A DNA stretch of 5,106 nucleotides, from NCBI GenBank assembly GCA_016778825.1, contig JADHOU010000117.1, forward strand, positions 1-5,106, written 5' to 3'. Within the stretch, counting starts at the first letter, position 1, and each line of letters starts with the position of its first letter. Below are positions 1 to 5,106 of this stretch, one piece after another. The notes under the pieces are model-generated. The model was not told the origin of the DNA and searched no databases. It saw only the letters and a program-made list of their open reading frames with translations. This DNA is from Candidatus Puniceispirillum sp. (GTDB lineage Bacteria > Pseudomonadota > Alphaproteobacteria > Puniceispirillales > Puniceispirillaceae). The position numbers and the translations under genes are program-made.

Positions 1-15
1 ACCTTCAAGTTTCAT
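1..15 (-). CDS. Start of a gene following the DUF4212 subunit, probably SSF-family sodium:solute symporter large subunit (partial)
   Basis: Only the first five codons (M-K-L-E-G) lie in the window; the gene continues past the left edge. The start is supported by an AGGAG ribosome binding site at 27-23 on the minus strand, 7 nt before the ATG at 15-13. That site overlaps the TAG stop of the upstream DUF4212 gene, and the two genes are only 10 nt apart, which suggests one operon with coupled translation. DUF4212 proteins are known as the small partner of a sodium:solute symporter (SSF) permease and are nearly always encoded just upstream of it. The product name therefore rests on context alone; five residues cannot confirm it. 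Confidence 0.55.
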
Positions 16-25
16 AATTGCACTC

Positions 26-283
26 CTAATCTTCTGAGACGCCGAATTCGTCATCAATCTGGCCTTGCTTTGACACAAACCAGAAGACAAGAATTGCGAA
101 CGATATCTGAACTCCCATGCCAGCCATAAAATAACCGCCCGGGAAAGATCCAGCCCCACCGTTTAAGGCGTCACCAAACCAGTGAATTATAAATGATAAG
201 AAAACCCAGATAGCCAAAGTCTTGAACAATAGACTCTTCGTCTTGTCCCAGTGATTTGGTGACCCCGTAGTTTGACTGCTCAT
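26..283 (-). CDS. DUF4212 family protein, putative sodium/solute symporter small subunit
   Basis: This 85-residue protein has two predicted membrane helices, at about residues 18-37 and 50-71, separated by a short Gly-rich loop (NGGAGSFPGGYF). It ends in a charged tail containing IDDEFGV. The segment FPGGYFMAGMG followed by a second helix and a D-x-EFGV tail is the pattern of DUF4212, the inner-membrane small subunit of two-part SSF symporters that take up small organic acids with sodium. I chose the ATG at 283-281 because GGAGGA (296-291) lies 7 nt upstream. An in-frame TTG at 298 would give five extra residues but sits inside that ribosome binding site, so it is not a credible start. The gene is divergent from the rest of the window. 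The substrate cannot be read from the sequence; acetate-like or other short carboxylates are typical guesses for this family. Confidence 0.85.
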   Translation of the reverse strand: MSSQTTGSPNHWDKTKSLLFKTLAIWVFLSFIIHWFGDALNGGAGSFPGGYFMAGMGVQISFAILVFWFVSKQGQIDDEFGVSED

Positions 284-290
284 AACAGCT

Positions 291-296
291 TCCTCC
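291..296 (-). promoter_or_regulatory. Ribosome binding site deciding the DUF4212 start
   Basis: The minus strand reads GGAGGA here, a near-perfect anti-16S match, with a 7-nt spacer (AGCTGTT) to the ATG at 283-281. It overlaps the alternative TTG start at 298-296 and so argues for the 85-residue protein. Confidence 0.8.
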
Positions 297-300
297 AAAA

Positions 301-340
301 ATCGTGATTTACCTCTCCAAGCAAATCACTTCCCCACGAT
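301..340 (-). repeat. Overlapping inverted repeats in the leader of the DUF4212 gene
   Basis: GTGATTT (304-310) and AAATCAC (323-329) form a perfect 7-bp inverted repeat with a 12-nt loop. ATCGTG (301-306) is also a perfect inverted match of CACGAT (335-340). The two pairings share 304-306, so in RNA they compete, although the second can enclose much of the first. They sit just upstream of the GGAGGA site of the minus-strand gene. They could be an operator for a dimeric regulator or a structured leader; which of these, if either, is not decidable here. Confidence 0.4.
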
Positions 341-491
341 CCAGGTGCGGGCATGGGAGGACCCATCCCCACAAATGAACCAAACCGATGTCGCAAATTA
401 TTGTTGTTTTGCTCACGACAACTCGCCTTTACCATGTTAGTGAATTAAAGAGCAATGGCAATAAATTTTAATTTGAGCGTTTTAAAAACTA

Positions 492-1142
492 ATGATAACC
501 ACCATCAAATCAGCACTGCGCATAATCGGATTCATCAAAGATCCGCCGCTTACAACACGCCAGCAACTATATGATTTCATTGACAGCCGCGCCGCATTTG
601 TCTCGCAGGTTACGCTTTACACCTATGTCAAAGCGCGCGCTGGCACTCGATTTCCAAAATTATTCCAAAATGACGATTTTTTGACTTCTTTGCGCATTGC
701 CCGCTGGCATGTCTATGGTGCCGCCATTTGCGATCTTGGCTTATTTGCCATTGCCCAGCTCAAGCGCGATAGCGGATTAAACGACACGGCCGCGCGGGAA
801 CTTGCCATTGAAATGCTGGATGGCATTTTGCTGGACTACGATCAAAATGACATTGATCCAAAAGATTTTGCCGCGATGGGGGATACCGGCAAACAACGCG
901 CCGCCTTTGCCAATTGGGATTTAATCGCTGATGGGCCAGCAGCCTTTCAATCGAGTTCGGATGCGGTTTTCCGCTGGGCACCAATTGCCGATGAACTAAA
1001 AGATAATGATGAAGAAATCGTCCGCAATTCAATTCACCTTCGCTGGATTGGCGTTCGCCGTGATTTAAAGGAATTAATCAAACCCTCCCTTATTCTGGCT
1101 GATTGGCATAAATCTGATCGCCCTAATCCGCCATCAATCTAA
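492..1142 (+). CDS. Uncharacterised protein, conserved-looking, soluble
   Basis: I do not recognise a named domain in this 216-residue protein. It has no signal peptide and no convincing membrane helix, and it appears mostly alpha-helical. Two stretches look like conserved family signatures: RWHVYGAAICDLGLF at about residues 71-85, and a C-terminal block from RWAPIAD (161-167) through EEIVRNSI to LRW (183-185). I have a general impression of similar uncharacterised proteins in Alphaproteobacteria, but no function is known to me. The ATG at 492 is the first possible start, because an in-frame TAA lies at 483-485. It has only a weak ribosome binding site, in an AT-rich leader. The rhodanese gene starts 22 nt after its stop in the same direction, so the two are probably co-transcribed. 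Reading-frame length and codon use support a real gene. Confidence 0.75.
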   Translation: MITTIKSALRIIGFIKDPPLTTRQQLYDFIDSRAAFVSQVTLYTYVKARAGTRFPKLFQNDDFLTSLRIARWHVYGAAICDLGLFAIAQLKRDSGLNDTAARELAIEMLDGILLDYDQNDIDPKDFAAMGDTGKQRAAFANWDLIADGPAAFQSSSDAVFRWAPIADELKDNDEEIVRNSIHLRWIGVRRDLKELIKPSLILADWHKSDRPNPPSI

Positions 1143-1164
1143 CCACAACTGCAAAAGAGACAAA

Positions 1165-1563
1165 ATGCCTGTTACCAAAACTGTAAAAATGCTTGTTGCT
1201 GAGGCAAAAGAGCAAACCAACAATATTAGCCCAGCCGACGCGCATGACCGGCAGCAGTCAGGTGATGCCATTTTGATCGATATCCGTGATATTCGCGAAT
1301 TACAGCGTGACGGCCGCATTGAGGGCGCGTTTCACGCTCCGCGCGGCATGCTGGAATTTTGGGCTGATCCCGACAGCCCATATCACAAAGAGATTTTTGC
1401 GACCGAGAGCGAGCTTGTTTTGTTTTGCGCCAGCAGTTGGCGGTCGGCACTTGCTGCCAAAACCCTGCAAGATATGGGATTCAGCAATATCCGCGACATG
1501 GATGGCGGCTTTACCGCATGGAAAACCGCCAGCCTGCCCATCACCAAAGACAATCAATGCTGA
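1165..1563 (+). CDS. Single-domain rhodanese-like protein
   Basis: This 132-residue protein is one rhodanese (sulfurtransferase) domain preceded by about 20 polar residues. The family landmarks are in order: an ILIDIRD strand-loop at about 36-42 (Asp39, Arg41), the GRIEGAFHAPRG segment at 50-61 (equivalent to the G-H-I-x-G-A motif), the active-site loop C-A-S-S-W-R with Cys88 as the likely persulfide carrier and Arg93 closing the loop, and the C-terminal GGFTAW motif at 114-119. The catalytic Cys is present, so it is probably active rather than a regulatory remnant. No signal peptide is seen, so it should be cytoplasmic. The physiological sulfur donor and acceptor are unknown. It follows the uncharacterised gene by 22 nt, with AAGAGA as a modest ribosome binding site. 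Its closeness to a sulfonate-type gene pair is suggestive of sulfur metabolism but may be coincidence. Confidence 0.9.
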   Translation: MPVTKTVKMLVAEAKEQTNNISPADAHDRQQSGDAILIDIRDIRELQRDGRIEGAFHAPRGMLEFWADPDSPYHKEIFATESELVLFCASSWRSALAAKTLQDMGFSNIRDMDGGFTAWKTASLPITKDNQC

Positions 1564-1581
1564 ACAGGCTGTTGCTGCGGC

Positions 1582-1604
1582 AATTTTGTAAAATTTGATA
1601 AATT
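1582..1604. repeat. Overlapping AT-rich palindromes upstream of the sauS-like gene
   Basis: AATTTT-GT-AAAATT (1582-1595) is a perfect palindrome with a 2-nt centre. It overlaps AATTT-GAT-AAATT (1592-1604), a second perfect one. Together they give three regularly placed AATTT/AAATT half-sites, about 15 bp ahead of the candidate -35 at 1620. This is a plausible operator for a dimeric regulator, but AT-rich palindromes arise easily by chance. Confidence 0.3.
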
Positions 1605-1619
1605 CTTCGGCCAGAGTGA

Positions 1620-1647
1620 TTGACAATTAAATGGCCAGAAGGCTAAT
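1620..1647 (+). promoter_or_regulatory. Candidate sigma70-type promoter for the sauS-sauT-like pair
   Basis: A perfect TTGACA lies at 1620-1625, and GCTAAT (4 of 6 matches to TATAAT) lies at 1642-1647, with a 16-nt spacer. The predicted transcript would start near 1654 and leave a leader of about 27 nt, carrying the GGGAG ribosome binding site at 1669-1673. A direct repeat GGCCAG (1609-1614 and 1633-1638, 24 bp apart) brackets the -35 box and could be part of a regulator site. Confidence 0.4.
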
Positions 1648-1680
1648 TGCAACCAACTTTTTCTCGGTGGGAGTGCATAG

Positions 1681-3093
1681 ATGACCGACGTAACGGCCGA
1701 TATTGATGCCATGATCGCACGGGCGCGAAAGGCCCAGCAATCTTATGAAGCCAACGGAAGTCAGGAACGGTTTGACCGTGCCGCCGAAGCCGCCGCATGG
1801 GCGCTGATGGAACCAAACCGCAATGCCGAGCTTGCCGCCTTTGCTGTTGCCGAAACTGGTCTTGGCAAAATTGCTGACAAAATCACCAAAAACCACCGGA
1901 AAACGCTTGGCCTGCTTCGCGACATCCACGGCAAAACCAGCTTTGGCCTGATCGATGATGATGCCACATCAGGGGTCAGTGAATTTTTGCGGCCAAAAGG
2001 GGTTGTTGCGGCGATCGTGCCGTCAACCAACCCGTTGGCAACTCCGATCAATAATGTCGTCAATGCCTTGAAAACCGGCAATGCCATCATTCTGGCGCCA
2101 TCACCCAAAGGCGCCGCACCTTTGGCTAAATTGCTGGAATATGTTTATGCCGAATTTGACCGAATCAGTCTTGACCATGATCTTGTGCAGATGGTGCCGA
2201 ATCCGCCATCAAAGGAAAAAACCGCACGGCTGATGCAGGGCGTCGATATGCTGGTTGTCACCGGCTCGCAAAGCAATGTCCGTTCGGCCTATTCATCAGG
2301 CACGCCTGCGCTTGGGGTTGGCATGGGCAATGTTGTAACAATCATTGACGAAACCGCCGATCTTGATGAGGCGGCTGGCAAAATCGCCCGTTCAAAATGT
2401 TTCGATAACGCGACATCTTGTTCATCCGAAAATGCAGTGATTGTTGTAGATGCTGTTTATGACGCGTTTTTGCAGGCGATTGCCCGCGCTGGCGGCATGT
2501 GTCTTGACCAAGACCAAACAAGTCACCTGATCAACACACATTGGCATGACGGTCATTTGAACCGCAATATGCTTGCCAAGGATATTGACGCTGTTCTCGA
2601 CACGCTTGGTTTTGCTGATGCAGCACCTGAAGGCACGAAATTTCTTGTGGCACCAGCAATAGCCATTGGCCCTGATGCACCAATATCAGGTGAAAAAATG
2701 GCATTGTTCTTTGCGCTTTACCACGCATCTGATTTTGCGACAGCCAAGGAAATGGCACGCGAAATTCACGCCTATCAGGGACGCGGTCATTCATTGGGAT
2801 TGCATAGTAAAGATGATAACCGTGCGCGCGAATTAGCCATGGATATGCAGGCTTGTCGTATCATCGTTAATCAAGCGCATTGCTTTGCCACTGGTGGGTC
2901 ATTCGACAATGGTCTTCCTTTCTCGCTATCGATGGGCTGTGGGTCATGGGGTGGTAATTCGATTGATGATAATTTGAATTGGACACATTTTGTCAATCAT
3001 GTGCGGATTGCCCGACCGATTGCCCCCGTTGAGCCAACAGTTGACGAAATGTTTGCTGACTATTTCAAAGCCAGCAAGCAGGTGGGCGTCTAA
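1681..3093 (+). CDS. sauS: Acylating aldehyde dehydrogenase, probable sulfoacetaldehyde dehydrogenase (SauS-like)
   Basis: This 470-residue protein has the fold and motifs of CoA-acylating aldehyde dehydrogenases: PSTNPLATP at 114-122, VTGSQSNVRSAYSSGTPALGVGMGN at about 193-217 in the nucleotide-binding region, the catalytic loop TSCSSEN with Cys247 as nucleophile, and a C-terminal GCGSWGGNSIDDNLNW block (419-434). The length matches stand-alone acylating enzymes, not AdhE fusions. In SauS the reaction is sulfoacetyl-CoA reduced by NADPH to sulfoacetaldehyde and CoA, in the cytoplasm. The SauS assignment rests on the TSCSSEN-type sequence and on the adjacent AMP-forming ligase, as in the sulfoacetate operon of Cupriavidus necator. 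The ATG at 1681 has GGGAG 7 nt upstream. The ligase gene begins 3 nt after the stop, so the pair is an operon. Alternatives are other short acyl-CoA reductases, for example for succinyl-, malonyl- or propionyl-CoA. The family is certain; the substrate is moderately supported. Confidence 0.85.
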   Translation: MTDVTADIDAMIARARKAQQSYEANGSQERFDRAAEAAAWALMEPNRNAELAAFAVAETGLGKIADKITKNHRKTLGLLRDIHGKTSFGLIDDDATSGVSEFLRPKGVVAAIVPSTNPLATPINNVVNALKTGNAIILAPSPKGAAPLAKLLEYVYAEFDRISLDHDLVQMVPNPPSKEKTARLMQGVDMLVVTGSQSNVRSAYSSGTPALGVGMGNVVTIIDETADLDEAAGKIARSKCFDNATSCSSENAVIVVDAVYDAFLQAIARAGGMCLDQDQTSHLINTHWHDGHLNRNMLAKDIDAVLDTLGFADAAPEGTKFLVAPAIAIGPDAPISGEKMALFFALYHASDFATAKEMAREIHAYQGRGHSLGLHSKDDNRARELAMDMQACRIIVNQAHCFATGGSFDNGLPFSLSMGCGSWGGNSIDDNLNWTHFVNHVRIARPIAPVEPTVDEMFADYFKASKQVGV

Positions 3094-3096
3094 ATC

Positions 3097-4638
3097 ATGA
3101 CGGGCAAATCATCGTCTAGCATTGCCGACCTGCTGAGCAACACCGCATCGGTTTCACCCGATGCGATTTGGCTGACAACACCTGAGACGGAACAGGCCTT
3201 TAGCTGGCAGAACAGCTTGGATCGTGCCACCGAAATCGCCTGTTACCTTCAAGGTGCTGGCCTGTCAGATGGTGCGTCGGTTGCGATTGCATCCGCAAAT
3301 GGTGCCGCGGCCAGCTTTGCCTTTCTTGGCACTGTGTTTGGCGGTTATCGCGCAACACCATTGAATTTGGTCGCAGGCGTCAAAACCCTTGGTTTTGTTT
3401 TGTCACATTCTAAAACCGAAATCATTCTTTGCGCCGATGATTGCCTGTCAATGGTCAAAGACGCCTTGGCAGCGATGCCGCACGCACCAGACGCCATGCC
3501 GCAGATTGTAAGCATGGATATCGACCAAGGCCCGCGCTGGGACAAAACCGAAATCACCCCAATTAACAAAGCCGATTTGCGCCGCCCAAACGCCAACAGC
3601 ATTGGCCTGTTGATGTATACATCGGGAACCACTGGCGTGCCAAAAGGCGTTTTGCTGTCACATGCCAATTTGATTGCGGCGGGACGTAATGTTTGCGTCG
3701 CGCATAAGCTGGACAAGACCGATATTGGCATGTGTGTTTTGCCGATTTATCATATTAATGGCCTATGCGTAACCGTGATGGGTACCTTGGTATCGGCTAG
3801 CGGGCTTGTGATGCCACGACGCTTTTCGGCAACGCATTTCTGGGCGCAGATGAAACAGTTTGATTGCAGTTGGTTCAGTGCCGTGCCAACGCTATTTGCC
3901 TATTTGCTGAATGATGAGACCGTTCCTGATCTTAATCGTGACCGGCTGCGCTTTTCGCGTTCAGCCTCGGCGCCGCTGCCGCCCGAAATTCACCGTCAGT
4001 TTGAAAAGCGTTTCAATATTCCGATTATCGAAACGATGGGGCTAACCGAAACCGGCGCACAAATCCTGTCCAATCCATTGCCGCCAGCCGAGCGCAAAAT
4101 TGGCTCGCCCGGTATCGGCTATGGCAATGAAATCGCCATTGCTGGCCCTAATCTCTCGATTTTGGGGTCTGATATCGAAGGCGAAATTCTGGTTCGTGGC
4201 AGCAATGTCATGCAGGGCTATCTCGACCGGCCAGACGAAACCGCCAAAACCATCACCGCCGATGGCTGGCTTCGCACTGGCGATCTGGGGCGCATGGATC
4301 AAGATGGATTCATCTTTGTCACTGGCCGGATCAAAGAGCTGATCATCAAAGGCGGGGAAAATATCGCACCGCGCGAAATTGACGAAGCCTTGCTGGAACA
4401 TGAAGCTGTCCTAGAGGCAGCTGCCTTTGCCCGCGAATGCGAGGATTACGGCCAGCGCGTCGAAGCCTGCGTTCGGCTAAAGGATGGTAAAACCATTTCA
4501 GAAGATGAATTGCGTGCCTTTTGCACAAGCCGGATTGGCGCCTATAAGACGCCGGATCATATTTATTTTCTGGACGATCTGCCAAAAGGCCCGTCAGGTA
4601 AGGTGCAGCGCATGAAGCTTCTTAATATGGTATCGTAA
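3097..4638 (+). CDS. sauT: AMP-forming acyl-CoA ligase, probable sulfoacetate-CoA ligase (SauT-like)
   Basis: This 513-residue ANL-superfamily enzyme is complete. It has the ATP-binding P-loop YTSGTTGVPKG (174-184), followed by SHAN with His189. MGLTET (314-319) is the A5 motif. WLRTGDLG (391-398) carries the ribose-binding Asp396. The hinge and A8 segment is GRIKELIIKGGENIAPREIDE (410-430), and the C-terminal PKGPSGKVQR has catalytic Lys502. It should activate a carboxylic acid to an adenylate and then to its CoA thioester, giving AMP and pyrophosphate. Beside a SauS-like reductase, the best guess is sulfoacetate, yielding sulfoacetyl-CoA. The closest general relatives of this enzyme type include oxalate-, malonate- and fatty-acid-CoA ligases, and the sequence alone does not exclude these. 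It starts 3 nt after the upstream stop, with AGGTGG (3080-3085) inside the end of that gene as a distant ribosome binding site, which fits translational coupling. It is cytoplasmic, with no signal peptide. Confidence 0.85.
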   Translation: MTGKSSSSIADLLSNTASVSPDAIWLTTPETEQAFSWQNSLDRATEIACYLQGAGLSDGASVAIASANGAAASFAFLGTVFGGYRATPLNLVAGVKTLGFVLSHSKTEIILCADDCLSMVKDALAAMPHAPDAMPQIVSMDIDQGPRWDKTEITPINKADLRRPNANSIGLLMYTSGTTGVPKGVLLSHANLIAAGRNVCVAHKLDKTDIGMCVLPIYHINGLCVTVMGTLVSASGLVMPRRFSATHFWAQMKQFDCSWFSAVPTLFAYLLNDETVPDLNRDRLRFSRSASAPLPPEIHRQFEKRFNIPIIETMGLTETGAQILSNPLPPAERKIGSPGIGYGNEIAIAGPNLSILGSDIEGEILVRGSNVMQGYLDRPDETAKTITADGWLRTGDLGRMDQDGFIFVTGRIKELIIKGGENIAPREIDEALLEHEAVLEAAAFARECEDYGQRVEACVRLKDGKTISEDELRAFCTSRIGAYKTPDHIYFLDDLPKGPSGKVQRMKLLNMVS

Positions 4639-4661
4639 CTCACCTAATCGCAGATCACCAC

Positions 4662-4692
4662 AAGCCGATAGATGCCTCTAATCTGCCGGCTT
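4662..4692 (+). terminator. Hairpin after the sauT-like gene, possible terminator
   Basis: AAGCCGATAGAT (4662-4673) pairs with ATCTGCCGGCTT (4681-4692) around a 7-nt loop. This gives a 12-position stem with one A-C mismatch and one T-G wobble and six strong outer pairs. It begins 23 nt after the stop codon, where an operon terminator is expected. Only three T residues (4691-4693) follow before GG, so intrinsic termination would be weak. It could instead stabilise the 3' end of the mRNA or only partly stop read-through. Confidence 0.45.
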
Positions 4693-4708
4693 TGGCACGG
4701 TCGCAGCA
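4693..4708 (+). promoter_or_regulatory. Sigma54-like promoter element upstream of the tctC-like gene
   Basis: TGGCACG (4693-4699) is a perfect -24 box. After 4 nt comes CAGCA (4704-4708), which keeps the invariant GC of the -12 box (consensus TTGCA) at the correct distance, GG-N10-GC. The -12 box lacks its two leading T residues, so the match is partial. Transcription would start near 4719, leaving a leader of about 150 nt before the GTG at 4870. No activator gene or upstream enhancer site is evident in the window. Confidence 0.25.
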
Positions 4709-4869
4709 ATAGGGGGCGCTTGCTTTATTCACACAAACCCATCGGCATGTTTGAATCTAAAAAAAGGCGCGAATGAGGCAATTTTTTCCCACATAATGCT
4801 AGGAAAGGTTTGCATTTTCATTTCAATTGGCCACACTATTGATCATGAAAATCTAATACGGAGGAAATT

Positions 4870-5106
4870 GTGAAAATCGTAAAATCTATCGCAACAGGCG
4901 TATTGCTTGCTGGCATGGTAACTGGCGTGTCAACAGCAAGTTTTGCTGGCGGGCATGGCTTTAAATGTAAAGTTAGTGAAGAAAGCATGGCAAAGCCGGG
5001 CGGGTTTCCTGACCGTGCATTGACTATGATTGTCCCTTACGGCCCGGGTGGTGGTTCTGGACAGGTTGCAGCAGCTATGGCCAAGGCCGTTACTGACCTG
5101 ACCGGC
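4870..5106 (+). CDS. Tripartite tricarboxylate transporter substrate-binding protein, TctC/Bug family (partial)
   Basis: Only the first 79 residues are present; the frame is open to the right edge. It starts at GTG (4870), with GGAGGA at 4860-4865. Residues 1-26 are a clear Sec signal peptide: a Lys-containing N-terminus, the hydrophobic core IATGVLLAGMVTGV, and a probable cut after SFA (Ala26), giving a periplasmic protein. FPDRALTMIVPYGPGGGSGQVAAAMAKAV (46-74) is the first strand and ligand loop of the Bug/TctC fold (usual form: P-x-R-P-I-x-x-I-V-P-x-x-P-G-G). These proteins capture small carboxylates for a TctA/TctB permease, whose genes would be expected downstream. Oddities are a single Cys33 and about 19 extra residues before the first strand. 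The Asp and Arg common in the GGxxDxxAR loop are replaced (Gly64, Ala68 by my alignment). Its position after the SauS/SauT-like pair suggests, but does not show, a role in importing their substrate. Confidence 0.85.
   Translation, partial: MKIVKSIATGVLLAGMVTGVSTASFAGGHGFKCKVSEESMAKPGGFPDRALTMIVPYGPGGGSGQVAAAMAKAVTDLTG

Larger units (their letters stand above)
284..491. other. Divergent intergenic region
   Basis: This 208-bp region separates the minus-strand symporter gene from the plus-strand gene at 492 and must hold both promoters. Apart from the inverted repeats at 301-340, it contains a short hairpin (ATGGG at 353-357 with CCCAT at 362-366) and a strongly AT-rich stretch at about 434-490 before the plus-strand start. 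I could not find a convincing -35/-10 pair in either direction, so no promoter is called. Confidence 0.6.
4639..4869. other. Intergenic region between the sauT-like and tctC-like genes
   Basis: The 231-bp gap holds the hairpin at 4662-4692 and the sigma54-like element at 4693-4708. It also has A-rich and T-rich runs at about 4760-4790 that do not form a good stem. The strong GGAGGA ribosome binding site at 4860-4865 serves the next gene. The gap and its own signals suggest that the transporter gene may be transcribed separately from the enzyme pair. No open reading frame with a start site or family resemblance was found in it. Confidence 0.6.

Noticed and set aside
353..366. ATGGG-AGGA-CCCAT hairpin as a terminator or operator
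   Set aside because: The 5-bp stem with a 4-nt loop and no T-tract is too short to distinguish from chance.
760..1032. Open frame on the minus strand inside the uncharacterised gene
   Set aside because: It is antisense to a longer, better supported gene. The protein is low-complexity, rich in Arg, His and Pro, with no ribosome binding site or family resemblance.
1286..1591. Plus-strand frame overlapping the rhodanese gene, and a minus-strand frame at 1300-1626
   Set aside because: Both overlap a gene with clear rhodanese motifs. Their proteins look like shifted or antisense readings of it, with no recognisable domain.
1761..2108. Minus-strand open frame inside the sauS-like gene (also 1627-1929 and 2531-2794)
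   Set aside because: These are antisense shadows of a gene with intact catalytic motifs; none has a credible start signal.
4042..4401. Antisense frame inside the sauT-like gene (also 3345-3731 and 4346-4585, and a plus-strand frame at 4100-4342)
   Set aside because: They lie wholly within the ligase coding region, which carries the A5, A7 and A8 motifs there. The alternative proteins show no domain.
4730..4795. A-run and T-run (about 4760-4767 and 4781-4787) as a bidirectional terminator
   Set aside because: The A and T runs can pair, but the sequence between them (GGCGCGAATGAGGC) does not form a GC stem. The small CAAAC/GTTTG hairpin nearby is only 5 bp.
4827..4857. TTGGCC ... TCTAAT as a sigma70 promoter for the tctC-like gene
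   Set aside because: TCTAAT at 4852-4857 resembles a -10 box, but transcription would then start inside or just past the GGAGGA site, and the spacer is 19 nt. The strong ribosome binding site argues for an upstream start.

Overview
The window most likely comes from a free-living, probably marine, alphaproteobacterium. Base composition is moderate, codon use is mixed, and the gene families (DUF4212/SSF symporter, a SauS/SauT-like pair, a TctC/Bug binding protein) are typical of organic-acid and organosulfonate scavengers such as SAR116-like or rhodospirillalean lineages. This placement is inferred from gene content and protein style, not from a marker gene. There are no RNA genes, mobile elements or CRISPR arrays.

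Layout. (1) Left end, minus strand: the small subunit of a sodium/solute symporter (DUF4212, 26-283), followed 10 nt later by the first five codons of the next gene (1-15), expected to be the large SSF permease. (2) 284-491: a divergent intergenic region with inverted repeats in the leader of the symporter gene. (3) 492-1563, plus strand: a two-gene unit of an uncharacterised soluble protein and a single-domain rhodanese with an intact Cys loop. (4) 1564-1680: a short intergenic region with AT-rich palindromes, a candidate sigma70-type promoter and a good ribosome binding site. (5) 1681-4638: a tightly spaced pair, an acylating aldehyde dehydrogenase resembling SauS and an AMP-forming acyl-CoA ligase resembling SauT. 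(6) 4639-4869: a hairpin that may be a terminator, overlapped by a sigma54-like element. (7) 4870 to the right edge: the N-terminus of a periplasmic TctC/Bug-type binding protein with a clear signal peptide, cut off by the window.

How the genes may work together. The pair at 1681-4638 fits the core of sulfoacetate catabolism. The ligase would activate sulfoacetate to sulfoacetyl-CoA, and the acylating dehydrogenase would reduce this to sulfoacetaldehyde. That product would normally be cleaved by Xsc to sulfite and acetyl phosphate, but xsc is not in view. The known regulator (SauR) and MFS importer (SauU) are also not in the window. Instead a tripartite tricarboxylate transporter (TTT) binding protein follows in the same direction. 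The main hypothesis here is that a TTT system imports the sulfonate (or another small carboxylate) in place of SauU. The substrate assignment is inference; the enzyme families are clear from motifs.
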